Positions 1 through 13,169 of a stretch of 18,348 nucleotides of DNA are shown here, piece after piece (the first letter of the stretch is position 1; each line of letters starts with the position of its first letter). The stretch is from Bolinopsis microptera. Taxonomy: Eukaryota > Ctenophora > Tentaculata > Lobata > Bolinopsidae. The notes below the pieces were generated by a model. That model had not been told where the DNA came from. It did not search any database and saw only the letters and a list, made by a program, of their open reading frames with translations. Position numbers and translations under genes: made by a program. The stretch covers positions 1-18,348 of the forward strand of contig NW_026971924.1 in NCBI RefSeq assembly GCF_026151205.1, given 5' to 3'.

Positions 1-2949
1 ATTCGGTGGGGAAATTCATCGTCTGTACTCCAAAAACCCTATTCTTCAATTTTGTAAACTATATATTTTCTCCTGCCCTTGTGTTTAAAAAAAATTTGCA
101 CCAGAAAAAGGAAAAGAAAAGGGCCTTCATGCCCCGAGGTATAGAAAAGGAAATATTTTTAAGGTTTTAAATGGATTCTGGGGGTCCGGCTTGATAAAGG
201 GCTTGTTTGTGTGACAAATTTTATAAAATACAACTCCAGGGGGTTTGGGGAAGTATATTTGCTGATACCCGCATTTACTCGAAGCTGTGGCCCTCACAAT
301 CCAAAAAAAACTAAACTTACCATGGGGTCAGGCAACTCCTTATTCTTCGCCCTCTTTTGTACGGGAGTAGCCAAAACTAAAATTTGGGCAGGGGTTTTTC
401 TCAGTTTGGGATTTTCCCTTTTTGAAGTACGTGAGCCTTTCCGAATTTTCCCGCAGCCTTTTGGCCTCTCTGTTTATCATAGGCATCCTGCTACCTGACC
501 CCTTTTATTTTCCTGGAACCACAGCCCCGGTTTCCCCAGGGGGGTTGCTTTTGGGGTAAACCAAACATGTTGGTTTCTGTGTCACCCGAAATTGTGAAAC
601 TGACGGCTTTATGGAAGTTTGATAAGCACTACTTTTGGGGGCGGAGCGGGTTAGTTTATTTTCTGGGGGGGCGGGGGGGTTGATTTGGGTTTGGGGGGAT
701 GCGGCAATGAGGGCCCGGCTGCAGTCGGCGGCCTATTGTAAGCGGCCTTCGTTCCTGGAGCAGTCACCAAGCTTGTGACGGTTTACCTTTGTGCTGGAAG
801 CCTGTATTCAAGGTGGTTTTCAATTCTGTTTCTCCCAAAAAACCGGAGAGAACAAAAACCTAATATGGGAAAAAATTTGAAAACTGAAATATTGCAAATT
901 TTATACAAAAAATGAATTTTTTTTGAATTTTTGGGGGACCTTCCAATTATATGGAAAAATAATAATTCATTTTAAAAATGTGGACCCCCCACCCCTAATT
1001 CCCCCCCCTTAAAACAAAGATAAAAATTTAGTATTAACTCACATTATTTTATTCAAGTTTAATCCCCGTTTTTTTTGGTAGTATATTGTTGGCAAAATTA
1101 TAATTGGCCACAATGTATCAAAGCCCTTAATAACCCGCAATTATTTGTGAAAACCCTAAGTTTATCTTGGTTAAAAAAATTGTAAATTTTCCCCAGTGAC
1201 CCCCTTTTTGAAAATTAAAAAAACCATGATTATAATTGTTAAAAAAAGCAAAAATTCACTATAATTATTCCGAATATTTTCTCCGTTTAAAAAACCTAAA
1301 AATGGTTTCCACCCCCTTGTTTTTCCTTTAGATCAAAAAAACAAAACCGGCTTGGGGCAACCTTTAATTTTAATTTTGAAAGTTTTACACAATAGTTTAT
1401 TTTTTCCCGAATATCTGGACATGTGCCCAATTGAGATTACAACCTGACAATGAATGGCAGATTCCAAAGAGTTTTAAGTCCACCTTTGGTTATTAACTTG
1501 AAGCATGTTGGAAAGATGTGAAATATCTTTAAACCCAAAAGGATCCCCGCACTCAAATAAGGGCCCAAAAATGTACCGAAAGAATCCCCGGAAGCAGAAC
1601 CAGTCCCCCCCCCACGTTTTTTTAAGGGGCCGGGTGGGTCCCCCCCCTTTTTGATGAAGACCCCCCCCCCCTGGGCCCCCTTTAAGGTGTGTCCAAGGTA
1701 TACGGCAGACCAGCTTCAAGCCCCCCGGGGATCTGTGGTTTGGCCCCTTTAAAAAAAAGTTATTTTTAATAGTCCCCAGGTAAAGGAAGGTACACTTAGC
1801 TTCTCTGGGGGACTTTTTTTGCCCAACATAACCTGAGTAAGGATGAAGCTAAAAAAAAACCTAAATTAAGTTGAAGCTAAAAAAAATATTAGTTGAAAAA
1901 TTTTCCCCCTGATAGGTTAACCCATCAAACGAAATGCAAAAAAAGTGGTTTGCACGGAATTAAACAACATGGCCAAAACCTGAGGAGATTTTAACAAAAT
2001 TTTGGTTTGAAAATTCCTTCAATAAAAATTCTTTTTTAAAATAATCTATATAAATTAGAAAACCCCTTATAACAACTGTAAAAATTGCCGGATGCAATTT
2101 GGATGTGGGAAAATGTAATGTAGATGTGAACTGGGTAATGTGCAAAATTGTTTAAGGTGTCCCTTCCCACACTTTTGGCATGTCGGAAGGCCAACAAAAA
2201 GAATTAAACCCTGTTGTTAAAATTGTGTTATATACCAGATTACCGGATAAGAATGGTTTTTAAATCAAAGATCCTATTTTATGAACAAAAAAGAAAGTTC
2301 GCCACTAAAGGGCAAACAACGAAACCAAAGTAAACAGGCAAAAACTTAAAGTTGACGATGCTCCGTAACTTAATAAATACAAAATCCGGCCTACAAATCC
2401 TGTTCCCGGTCCCATCCCCCAATGTAACGGTGGGTCCCCCCCCCCCCACCCTCTGCTAGTCAATTCCCCCCGCCCCCCCCCCACAACCATGCCCGGGTAA
2501 TAATCCGATACTTAAATCGATTGGGCTTTATCTCTTTTTAGTTTCAGTTATTACACTAATGCTAAATCAGTGCCTAAGATTACACTAAATGCTATCCAAT
2601 TTCAGTATAAACAAAACACTAATTGCAATACGTTTTTTAGGCTTCTTTTCTCAGTGTCCAGTATTTTACCTAACTTATGGCTAATACGTTATTTGCTCCT
2701 TTTCCTCAGTTTCCCATTTATTTACAACTGTTATGCCAAATACGTGATTGCCTTCTTTTTCTATACTCCTTCCTAATCCCTTTTAAGTGCCCGTTTTATC
2801 TCTGGTTTGATTGGAAAAAACGTGGGGCAGATAACAGTGGGGTTTTGTCTATCACCCGTGGGTTTTTTTTTAACACGACCAACCACCCGCCCAGCGAGGT
2901 ATGGGTTGGGGGAAAAGGAGATCCAAACCATGTTTACGGGGGTTTGGAC
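1..2949. other. No recognisable gene; AT-rich noisy DNA
   Basis: I see nothing I can assign here. Short open frames occur on both strands but are interrupted, skewed by homopolymers and free of family motifs. The stretch at about 640-790 is richer in G and C than its surroundings, but gives no readable frame, hairpin or RNA gene. C runs at 1590-1680 and 2430-2485 are probably inflated by sequencing error. Confidence 0.6.
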
Positions 2950-4040
2950 TCAGTTTGAAAACTTCCCCTAGCAAGGGCAATGTACGAGATGGAGATCACA
3001 GCAATGAAAGCGCCCATCTTATCCACCTTCGTGCGTGAAAGTAGAAATGAACAAGAAACACGCATGTGACTTGTTGGCCTAAAAACGTGGTCCCCAATTA
3101 AGAAAATATTTTTTGGGAAGGAGTTTCAACTGGTGTCCGTTATCCCCCAAACGGAAACTAACAAGATGGACCCCCTCCAAATACTCAGATAAACATCCGT
3201 ATGGTTCCAAGACACAGGAGACTTCCTTAAGCCCCTGCAAAGTACCCAGGAACTACTATGAGCCTGGCAAATAAAATGTAAACAGTTTTGGAATCGATGC
3301 AGAACGTCCAGTTTTGTTTTTAAATCGGCACCCCAGTCGGAAGGAGTACCCACCCCCCCCCCCCCCTGTTCCCAAGGCTGAAATTTTTTCCCAATACCCC
3401 TTCAAGGCCCTCGGTATTACAGGGCGGAAATTTGGTCCCCCCAGAATCCCGCAGAAGCCCTGTCCAAGTTTTTCAGAATAAAACTGATCAAGAAGCTGTT
3501 GGAAAACTTGTGGTACAAGGAAGGACGCCCCGAAAAAAAAACAAAAAAAAATCTATGGATGATTTTTTTTTTTGTTTTTACAAACTCCGGAGCAGGACAA
3601 ATTGAAGGAGCTTAAATCCAGCAAACCGTGGTCCCCCATGGAAAAGTGGTGCTCAGCAATACTTCGGAGAGAAAAAAACCCAGAAATCGAAGCAGTTCGA
3701 AGTCCGGAAAAGCCTTCCAAAAAACCAGGCCCAAGGCCTTGGTGGGGGAGACCAGTTTTTTTTAATTGACTGCCGGGCCAAAAGTGGGTCCAACAAGTGT
3801 TAAATCCATTTCCTCGCTAAATCCGAGAAAAACCCCGCCCCGAGCAACGGAAAAAAAAGTTTTAAAAACCGTTTTTTTATCACCCAGAGTCGAATCCCTC
3901 CAGACCAGAGACCAAGGCAAAAGAGAAACTCCCGTCCCAGGGACCAAGGAAAAAAACCAGGTAAACCTGAAGCAAGCCCTGATAAAGCTACACTTATCAG
4001 GAAAAACGGTTAACTATAAAAGAAGTACTGAATAAAACTA
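2950..4040. other. Less AT-rich block, possibly a degraded coding segment; unidentified
   Basis: Compared with its flanks this block has more balanced base composition and fewer pure A/T tracts. Several open stretches occur: plus strand 3572-3769 and 3766-4035 (overlapping, so a frame change would be needed), and minus strand 3126-3353. The plus-strand stretches are rich in Lys, Pro, Ser and Arg. That could fit a basic, low-complexity protein such as a retroelement ORF1/gag-like product, but I see no CCHC knuckle or other diagnostic motif. The idea of a real coding region broken by base insertions is inference only; composition alone could explain it. Confidence 0.2.
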
Positions 4041-7000
4041 ATAACGTGACTGCCTACTAGGAATGGAAAAGCTTTGTGTGGTTTTTTTAATAATTGAAAT
4101 TATATTAGTTTGGGTATCCAAGATTTTTTTGGGTTTGTGTGGAGGAACTGTTTTAAAACCGCCAACTTCCTTGTGGTGGGCCCCCCCCAGTCTTGGCACT
4201 GGTCCCCCCAGTAAATTCTCGACCACTTTTGAGAACACACAAAATCCCTGTCCAGTTTATTTTCGCGGACAATTGTCCATATTTCGTTTTCAGTTCTGTC
4301 ATTTTCCAAAGCCGCTTACCTAGCTCCCTACTACTAAGTAAATCCCTACTTCAAAGCTCCAACATTAAAAGGGGAAGTTTTTCGTTCGTTGGGCGTGGGT
4401 AGCCCGCCCTTCAAGTTTAACTTGGAACGGATAGGGAATTTATAAAAACTTCCCTGATTATACTATTTATAACTATATTCGGGTAATTGTTTTGTATCTA
4501 GGTATTTTTTAGATAAATGGGTCATTAGAACCAACGGCCTAAAAAAACCCGGCCCCCCCCCCCGGCCCTCCACAAACCAAAACAAAGTTTTAACTTTTTC
4601 TTATCGTATTTAACAGAAAATTCTCTGTTTGTATTCCCCCACCCCCATTTCTAATCTCATTATCAGCAAAAAAGGGAGGATAATCCGCAAAAACGTTCCA
4701 TGGGAGTAGCAATTATACAAATAATATATTAAGTTTATAATGTAAAGTGCCCCCTAATTTTGTGTTTTCCCGAGGGGATTAATGGCCTGTAAGCGACCCG
4801 TGGGGGACCCCCCGGTAAGAACAAGTTACCATATTTGCCTAATTGTTCCATAACGAGGTCTTATAACCCCCTCACTGGGTCACAACAAAAGGTGAATCGG
4901 GTCAACTTCCATGAGGTTTGTAATTTTACAGATAAAATATGTTTTAATCTTAATCAAGTATCTATAATTCCAAAAATCCAATGTCCCTTCGTTTTATAAA
5001 AACGTCAATTTGTTCAATTAGGTCTTCCCGATATCCATAACATGAAAAAAAATTTACCCCGATAAATTTATTTCTCTCTTAGAACTTTTTTTTTTAAAAG
5101 GAAAAAATGGGGTGTTTTTCCAAAACACAAACCGAGAAAAATTACAACGGATATAGTGTGAAACAAACCAGGCCAGATGCCCTCTTTCCCATCCCTCTAC
5201 GAAATCCTCGGTTCCCCAAGTTACCCAAAAAAATTTAATCCTCTTCTTCGGAAAACAGGAAGATCCAACCTAACTTCTCCCCAACCCTGGGAAAAATGTA
5301 CCGGTTCATTCATATTTAAAAATAAAATTGGTTAAATAAATGAAAAAATAGGAACAAATATATAACCGGAGCTTATTTGAAACATATATGATGATTTTAT
5401 AATTTTAATTGTAATTTAATTAGTCAATCAATTTCGTGAGTTTTTACCGTGTTTTACTTAGTTAAAACAAAACCAGTTCTAACGGAAAATTTTATTTGAA
5501 AACCTACACCACTACTACTACTATGCCGGAAAAATAAGTTCCCCGAATTCTTAACGGTATCTCCCAGATTAACCCCCCCTGCCATTATATAATCCCCCTG
5601 ACCCCCCCCCCCCGTATTAGGGGGTACCGGCAATTTTCCCCCTCTTTAAGAGTTTTTGGTCCCTCCCCCTACCTTTCTTCAGTAAACGATCGACCCAAGT
5701 AGCTTTTTGTTCCTTTTTTGGTCCCCCCGGCCTCCCATGGCTGTGCTCAACCCCCGGCAATGAGGTTCCCCATTTAGAAAAAATTTTCACTGGCAAGTAG
5801 CCAAGGACAAATGTCCATGAATGGGCCGGTTGTGTCCCACCCGCACACAAACAACCTTACAGGCCCCTAAAGGAATTATATACAACCACCTTATTCCCCA
5901 GGGGCGAAGGGTGTGTGCCCAGGGATTGCCCTCAATGTTTAGGTTAAAGAACTTAGTAAGGAATGGTTTTTTTTTAGAAGGAATGGATTAAACAAATACT
6001 TTTCCCAGTAATACTTTGTTTGGGAAGCAAATTGAAGGGACATTTTTACCGAAATGAGGTGATCAGTAAAAACAGTTTGTTGAAAACCATTTTATCTGCT
6101 TTTAACGTACAGTTTACCACGACTCCCAGGAAAGAGTAATCGTATTGCCCCCAACCTGGATAAATCAGGGATATCTGATACTTCAATAATTATACGAGTT
6201 TTTTTTATACAAGAAGAACCTTTAGTGAAGGGATAATGTTTGGGTTGTAACCAACATACTAACTGAAACAAATATACTGATTTTTCCTTAAACCTGGTTA
6301 AACTTCTCTCGTCCCGAAGAATCCTTGCTCATTAACTCCCCCCCCCCTCCCTAATTTTTACACAATTTTACTGACATTTAATACATTCTAAAGGGGACCC
6401 CTACACGTTTCATGTTTTTATCCGCCCGACCAAAGTGGGAAAACATCCTCAGATTTAGACAGGATTTGTGCTAAAACAATTTCCTGCTACAAAACTAGAA
6501 AAAAGTAACTTTCATAAGCATGGCAGTTGCAAAATTTCAATATATTACCACCATTAATGATAAAAGACAACTCTTAAAAATTTTTGGGACTGTTTAATTT
6601 TTTTTTTACTACAACCGATTGTAAATAATGTAGTAATTATCAACCCTTGGAGGTTTTTCTATATTCTTTAATAAAAATAAAAAAAATTTTATTTGATAAG
6701 CAACAATCTCCCGTGTCAATAATGAATTGGTTTTCAATGACCTGTCCCCCCCCCCCGGGGTGTAAAGTTCCCGGGGCATAGCCCTTAAAACACACAAAAA
6801 TGTTCCCTAAAAAATTCCCAACCCAACCATGAAAAAATAGATATATGAAATAATTATTGTTCAACAATAAGCAGTTGCCACGGGTGCACAGGAATTTGGT
6901 GAGTGGGGTTGGGGGTCAGTAACCCTGCAAGGTGGAAATGAGAAAGCAGCAAAGTCCCCCCGCCCTTTGTACCCTATAGTTTGTTAACGTCTCCACGTGA

Positions 7001-8289
7001 CCCATCACTAGTTTCTCCACCCGGGTGTAACTTTTGGAAATTTTCGTACAAACTGAAAACACATATTTAGTGGTAATAACATTTAGCCACCCTTTATTTT
7101 CTATAAGTTTTGGCCCCCAAACTGAAAGGGCCCCCCCCTAGGGGGTTGGTTTGTGATTTAGGTGGGATATAAAGTGACTAATGTTTATTTTAAAAGCCCC
7201 TTAATTAGAATATGAATCCCAGCCTCCGAAGGTTTTTTGGATCCTAGATATTTTCCCTAATAGTTGGCCTCAATAAAAACCCAAACTGCCAGATTAGTTA
7301 AGGTTGAGAGCCCAAATAAGGGTTATGGGAAAAAAGGCCCCAACTTCCTAACAACTCGAACATATAGATAGGGCCCATATTTTTAAATAGATTTTTTTGA
7401 AAATTTGAAGAACAAATCTTATTTTTTGTGCCCAAGTTTAAGGTAAATATAAATTACAATTAATGAAAAAATCGATTTTTTGAAAGGTTTTTTAACTGAA
7501 TATCATTTTTTTTATTTAAACCCTATTTATTAAAACTATATTAAGTAATACATTTGTTTTTTTTTGAAGGACCTAATATATAAATATAGAAGCCCGAAAA
7601 CAATATGGAATAATTAAAAGAAAAGTGCTACCCACTTAAAAATGAAATAAATTTAAAATAAAATAAATTCCCCCTAGGGGTAAATTATCCACCCATTTAC
7701 GACTCCAGAGACACCCCAATTTATCCCAAAAAAAAATTATTTCATTACATCCCCCAGCATAACCACTACTAAGTATGGAAAAATAAAACAAAATCCCTAA
7801 TTATAAATAAATTGGGTAGCCAGTATCCACCACCAGCCATATCAAATACTTTTTGAAGCCCGTGAAGACCCCCTCAAACCTGTTTTTTTTGGGTTACATC
7901 AAGTGTTCCTTAAAGATCCTAAATTAAAAGTTGGGACAAAATCTATTTTTAAGTTTTTATATTAAAAAAAAGGATTCAACATAACCTAAAAAAAATACGC
8001 ATTTAAGCATTACATTTATAACATTTAAAATAATGGAATACCTCCATATAAAAATTTATAAGGTAACAAATTACCACCATAATTACCATATAATTAACAC
8101 CAATGGAAATGTAAAGAACCGGAAAAAAATAAAGTACCCTGATAATTGGATATATCCAAAATTAAATTGCCTGTATCAGTATGTTCACTTTTCAGTTTTA
8201 AGAGAATGGGGACCCCTTTTTGAAACTAAAAAAAATGCCCCCTAAAAAAATTAGCATAGTGCTTAAAACCACTTCTATAAGTAGGGTTT
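4041..8289. other. No recognisable gene; AT-rich noisy DNA
   Basis: Long A/T-rich stretches are interspersed with inflated C runs. I find no protein motif, RNA gene or long repeat. Minor structures are a GGGCG...CGCCC hairpin at 4391-4409 followed by the small palindrome CAAGTT-T-AACTTG at 4412-4424, an (ACT)4 microsatellite at 5511-5522, and an A/T pentamer-like tract at 7640-7671. Any of these could be changed by sequencing error. Confidence 0.55.
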
Positions 8290-9415
8290 TTGATACTGTA
8301 GCAAAATTCCCTAAAATATTTAAGTAAAAATACAATTTTTTTTTTTTTCATTTCCACAGAAGATATCAAATACCATATTGACAATATAAATATCCGGAAA
8401 GTAATTCATTTTAAATCTTAACTTTAATTACAAGTTTGGCCTTTTCGTCCCCCCCCCCAATTTGTAAAATTCAAAACGAAAAGCCCCCCCCACGTCTGAA
8501 ACGCGCACATAGCATTTTTTTCCCTGCAAGCTGGCCTAGCTTTTTTTTCCCCAAGCTTTGTAGCCGCAAACTATCCAAAGCCCCGCCGCGCCGCGGCCCC
8601 TAGCGCTGGGGGTGGCCAAATTCCAATTAACAATTAAAAACACTTTGGGTCCAAAAAGATAATTTTTATATAACAAAATTTCCCCTAAAATTAATCAATA
8701 ATCCCATGTTTAATAATGATACAAAATTCATACACTACTACGACCAACAAACTATTTTGCCGCCCTCAATCAAAACGAATTCAGTCCCGCCCTCGAAAAC
8801 AAAAAATCAAATGTTTTTTCTTTTTTTCCGTGTTTTCCCGGGACGTTTTTTGGAAAACTCAGTACCATATCCGAACTAAACTCACACTTTTTTATAAAAT
8901 GGTTTTAAAAATACAAAGTAAAAAAGAATGTTTTTCCCCTCGATGGGCCTGGGCCCCCCGGCCCCCCGGCATTTCGCAAACCGCGAAACGTTTTTGAAGT
9001 CACGAACAAACCACGATGGAACAAACCACCATACCACCAGCCGTTAAATTGAAAAGGTCCCCCATGGGGTTTGACAAGGAAAAATTAAAGTTAAAGTAAG
9101 ATGTGTTAAATTTCCATATTGCCTAATTACCTATCACCCTAAGTTAACGTTTGCACATACTTGCCTCGCGAGTTTACCAAACGGATTAGCGATCCTCAGT
9201 TCCCCAATAAACGCGTGGGTGACCCCAACCAAGAGAGGGGAATTGTGGGGAAGGGAACCCGTTACATTTATTCATTTAACACACGTTTGCCCCCCCTGGA
9301 TTACCCCCCCCTCCCCGTTGAGCCCTTTACTAAAAAAAAACGGGGGATAACGTTTGACCCGCCAGTCCCTGGTTTAGTCAAGAATCGTTTTAACATCTGA
9401 ATGGCCATATTTAAA
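8290..9415 (+). repeat. Interspersed repeat, noisy copy (copy 1)
   Basis: This stretch matches 16170-17047 over its whole length, in the same order and orientation. Landmarks are an exact 15-base match (9033-9047 to 16753-16767) and an exact 18-base match (9089-9106 to 16795-16812). Also shared are the acceptor-like pyrimidine tract ending CCACAG (to 8359; 16257 in the other copy), the GC-rich CCGCCGCG island near 8581, and the CGCGAAACGTTTT stretch near 8983. This copy is about 1.13 kb against 0.88 kb, mainly through inserted bases and longer homopolymers. Similarity stops on both sides, which favours an interspersed repeat over a simple tandem duplication of the locus. No coding capacity is visible. 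Edges are approximate. Confidence 0.9.
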
Positions 9416-11530
9416 AATGGAAGCATACCCACTAAGTTATTTAAAACCCAAAATGAAAACAATAAAACCTTACAAAAAGGTTTTTAAAGTTGTAAAAACA
9501 CAGTAAAAAATCCAAATGCAATGTCCCCTCTAATTTTTGAAACTTACAAATGTTCTGCCATTATGTTTTTCCAGTCTCAGAGAAATGATAGCAGGTCCAA
9601 AGGGGCTTCTGTATCATCCCCACCCCCGATGATGACCTAGGAAGCTTGGACGATTCATCCAAACATAATAATGGGTTTTACCCTTGGGAAACCCAGCCCA
9701 TAATGATTATACATGTAATCAGCAATTTAATATAATCAAACATAAAACGTATTTTAAAAAACAGTATTTAAAAAGAAACTTTTTTTTAAATGTTCCATTC
9801 AAATATAAGCCCACCTCTCCCTTGCAACAAAAAATAAAGCTAATTTTTTAGGTTTATGAAATTCGGAAATTGAAATTCGAAAACTTTTTTTTTTAACAAA
9901 ATAGCCAAATATTAACAAAATGCCTAAAGAAGGTGTTGGGTTGGTGGGGGATACAAGTTTTTTAGGGGAAAAATCTTTTCAAAAACAAGAAAAGTGTTTT
10001 TATGACCTAAACAAAAGTTTATGTTTCCTTTTGGGGAAACAAGAAGAGGCCCCTTGGTAATATCAGGACCCGGGGTAATTAAAGAAAGGCCCCTGTTTTG
10101 GTCTAGAAGGTTTTTTTTTTTTTTGAACCTGCCCTATTTAGGTATAATTAATCTTTTGCCTCCTAGATTCCAAAGAACATTCTTTTATTTAAAGAGATTT
10201 TATTGGCCAAAAATCCTCTCATGGGCGCTAGGGGGTGGCCAATCCAACAAGTGGTTTTAAACGCCCCACTAGAGCCACAGCCTGAAAACAAATAAAAAAA
10301 TGCCAAAATTGACTTCAAATAATGGAAAACGGGGAGAGCATAAACTTTCCCCTTAGAAAAACAAGAGATTTTAATGGCAAATCCCTCAATAGGTTGTGTC
10401 CAAGGGGGTGGGGGGGCCCAACATTCCCAGTTGGGTTACGACCCACTAGAAGGCCCACTGAAAAAACCTAATGGGGGCCAATGAACTTCCAATACCGAAA
10501 CGGGGTGGAAAAGGGCAACCCAAACTTTTTCCCTTATGTTATTAACTTTTTAAGTAAAAAACAAAGTTAGGTTTTTACAAATTCCGTTAAGGTTTACTAT
10601 GCCATGGAAAAATGGCACAGCCACCAGCGACAGGGCTTTTGTGATTTTTCCCTTTTCGGGCTGGATACCCTGTTTACTTCCAGTCAGAGAAAGGGTCCCC
10701 CCCCCCTTTTGTCCCCACAAAAGGGGTGGGGGAGTACTTTTACAACATCCCCGGGAGGTATGGCCGGGCCCCACTCTTGCCAACGTGTTTTGGGTAGAAT
10801 CGAATTTCTGAAAGGATAGCTGAACCCAAACTAATAATGAAGCTAAAATCCAGGTCCAAAAAATTCAAACATCAGAACACGATATTCAGGTTTTTTTGAA
10901 TTCCCTGCTACGAAGCACCCTCATAAGCATAAAAAAACTCAGGGTGAAATCAGAGGAAGAAACAAAAAAGAAGAGCCCCACCAACCCTTGGGACCGTGGG
11001 ATTGCCACCGGTATCCATCCAAATCTCATTTTTTCTCCATTTCCTCAAAAGAAGAAGAGCTTTGAAAGGTCTTCTCTTAAGTTTTTTGTTGTTTTATGTA
11101 AAAATTTTTTTATAGGATCAATTTAATTTGTGCCCTTTTTTATATGTGTGTCAAAAAATTTTTTTGCGGAACCGAAATGGATTCCCATCGAAGACTTCCC
11201 CCCCAACCCCACCCCCCGCCCGCCCCCTCGGCCCGGTGTAGTTTTTGTTTGTTTTTTTGAATAACACCTTTTTTAAAACATGAAACCAAGCAAAAGAAAG
11301 GCGACTTTTTGGTCCCCCTACTTGGCAGTAAAAAAAACTTGTAGTATAATATATTTTTTTTTTGGATGAATGGTTGGGTTGAAAACCGGTTATGTGGTCC
11401 ATATTAATTTTTTTGTGATTTGATATTTTTGAATTGTTGGAGGTGTCCTCAACTACAAATGGGGTTGGTTGGGTCCCCCTTTTTCTTTTTTAAAAACCCT
11501 GGTGGCCAAATTCACTTGTTATCCACGTTT
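9416..11530. other. No recognisable gene; noisy DNA
   Basis: Nothing is assignable. The short open frames at 10021-10260 and around 10550-10820 overlap on both strands, are driven by inflated C/G runs, and lack motifs. CCCACTAGA occurs at about 10264 and again at about 10442, but the flanks do not align. Confidence 0.55.
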
Positions 11531-11639
11531 GGGGTGAAACCCCCCCACGGTCCCCCGCTTTCAACCACTGTAGCGTCCTTTCCTGACGCTACAGGGGAGC
11601 CCGCCGGCAAACTTTCCGAGCGCGGCGGGGTTTCACCCC
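11531..11639. repeat. Foldback structure (nested inverted repeat)
   Basis: The outer arms are perfect 13-mers: GGGGTGAAACCCC at 11531-11543 and its reverse complement at 11627-11639. The core is a perfect 10-bp stem, CTGTAGCGTC at 11568-11577 and GACGCTACAG at 11585-11594, with a 7-base loop. The segments between outer and inner arms are only partly complementary, possibly because of sequencing noise. The whole could fold into a hairpin of about 109 nt. It may be a small foldback or MITE-like element or a tip of a DNA transposon; no coding sequence or target-site duplication can be assigned. Confidence 0.7.
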
Positions 11640-13169
11640 CCCATACCATCCGTTAATGAAAAAGTCCCCCGTTAATAATAATTTTTTAGCCTCCAGCCCC
11701 GAATAAAAAGATTTTGGTGGAAAATGACAGGGCGGGAAAGCCCGGGCCGCCCCCAAGGTAAGGGCTGAAAGCCAACAATAAAAGTAACAGCCCGCCGCCC
11801 CCGCACTCGTGGGGTGGTAAAACAGTTTTGTGCAACAACAACAAAAAAAATTTGGAAAAATAATTCCTTGTGCGGAGGTTTAGAGTGTAAAGGGACCCCA
11901 ACAATGTCCCCCCCCCCGTATTATAACCCAAAATAAAAAGCGTTTTAAAAAAAGGCTTTCTCATCAAGTAAACTGCCCACTTCCTTACTTGGTTTTTGAA
12001 ACAACGGGAAAATGCCTATGGGCCTTTCTTAGTACGGGTCCCATACCGTTAGTTCAATACCATTCCATCCTTCCTTAAAGTTTTCAGTTAACCAAGATAG
12101 CAACCCCCAACCGTTTGAGAATTAGAAAAAATTGGAATATGAACCTATTTTTATTTTTTGGTAACTGCCGCAAACTTGGAAAACCATTTGTCGATGAAAA
12201 AAATGTGCCCGGCGGCCGCCGCCCCACACTTTCGTCAACTCCGTGGCCCCGTCCCCATTCGAGAAGAAAAGCGGCGCCGCGCCTACTTCGAAAAGAAATT
12301 TAGACGAGTACTGGTAAAACATCCCGTCCCCCAAACTGCCACGCACCAGCCGACCCCGCACAGCGCTTAAATAATTGGTAAACGGTGCAGTAAAAAAACC
12401 GAGGCCCGCTTATATATTTTATTTTCAAGTAGCCCCCCTGATTTTTGTCCCCCTTTTATAATCCCGATTCAACAATTTTAATTTAATTTGTTTTTCCATT
12501 TTATTCCGACGGTTGATCCCCAGTATGACTAGTTTTTTAATTTTTTAGTTTTTTAACATTTTTTAATTTTGGGGTAACTTGAAAGGAAATAAATTGGTTT
12601 TGCCCACCCCCCAATTTTACTTGGTAAACTTTCCTTGGAAGAAATTAAAAAACCAGCGATTTTTAATCACGTTTTTAACCCAAATTCTAGTTCAACCATG
12701 AAATTCCATCGCACCATTCCATTTTTCTCCCACAAAAGTACTAGAAATCTAAGCCGCCCCAGGATCTCCATATTTTTCTGGTACAACTTATGACGGTCAC
12801 CATGAAAATAAGATCTACCCTAAATAATTTTAAATTTTTAATCCTGGTGGTAAAATCCCAGTGTCAATATTCCCCCACCCCCCCTCCCCACCCCTGTGTA
12901 AAAAATCCTTGGGACCGTGGGGTACAACAGTACAAAGCTGCACGATTGTTTTGTTTTTGCCAGACTGGCTGAAAGTGCTTGGTTACAGTGGTAAAAACAT
13001 CCTATATTTATAACTTGGAATAAGACAGCAAAAAAACAGCAGAGGACCTATACTCAAAAAACTCTTCCCCAAAGCTCAAACCTACCCCCCCCCTGGTGTG
13101 CCCCGATCTCTTCTTCCTCCTCAACGGAAATCCATCAGACCTAATTACTTATTTTCCTAAAGGTCGCAG
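11640..13169. other. No recognisable gene; noisy DNA with one GC-rich block
   Basis: Mostly AT-rich. The block at about 12190-12370 is GC-rich, contains the palindrome GGCGGCCGCC (near 12210), and is open in more than one frame (plus 12158-12370, minus 12122-12361). Neither translation resembles a family I know. A T-rich run with TTTTTTAA-like units lies at about 12531-12569. Confidence 0.5.

Noticed and set aside
4826-4852. Similarity of this stretch to the CCATATTGCCTAATT part of the interspersed repeat near 9114
   Set aside because: Only about 15-20 AT-rich bases resemble each other and the neighbouring sequence diverges at once, so I do not call a third copy.
8603-10235. GCGCT(A)GGGGGTGGCCAA shared near 8604 and 10226, with some resemblance to an insulator-protein site
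   Set aside because: The match is short, the G run is in error-prone sequence, and the flanks are unrelated.
10982-12921. Shared 15-mer CCTTGGGACCGTGGG near 10986 and 12907
   Set aside because: The flanks do not align, and a match of this length in a biased 18-kb sequence can arise by chance.
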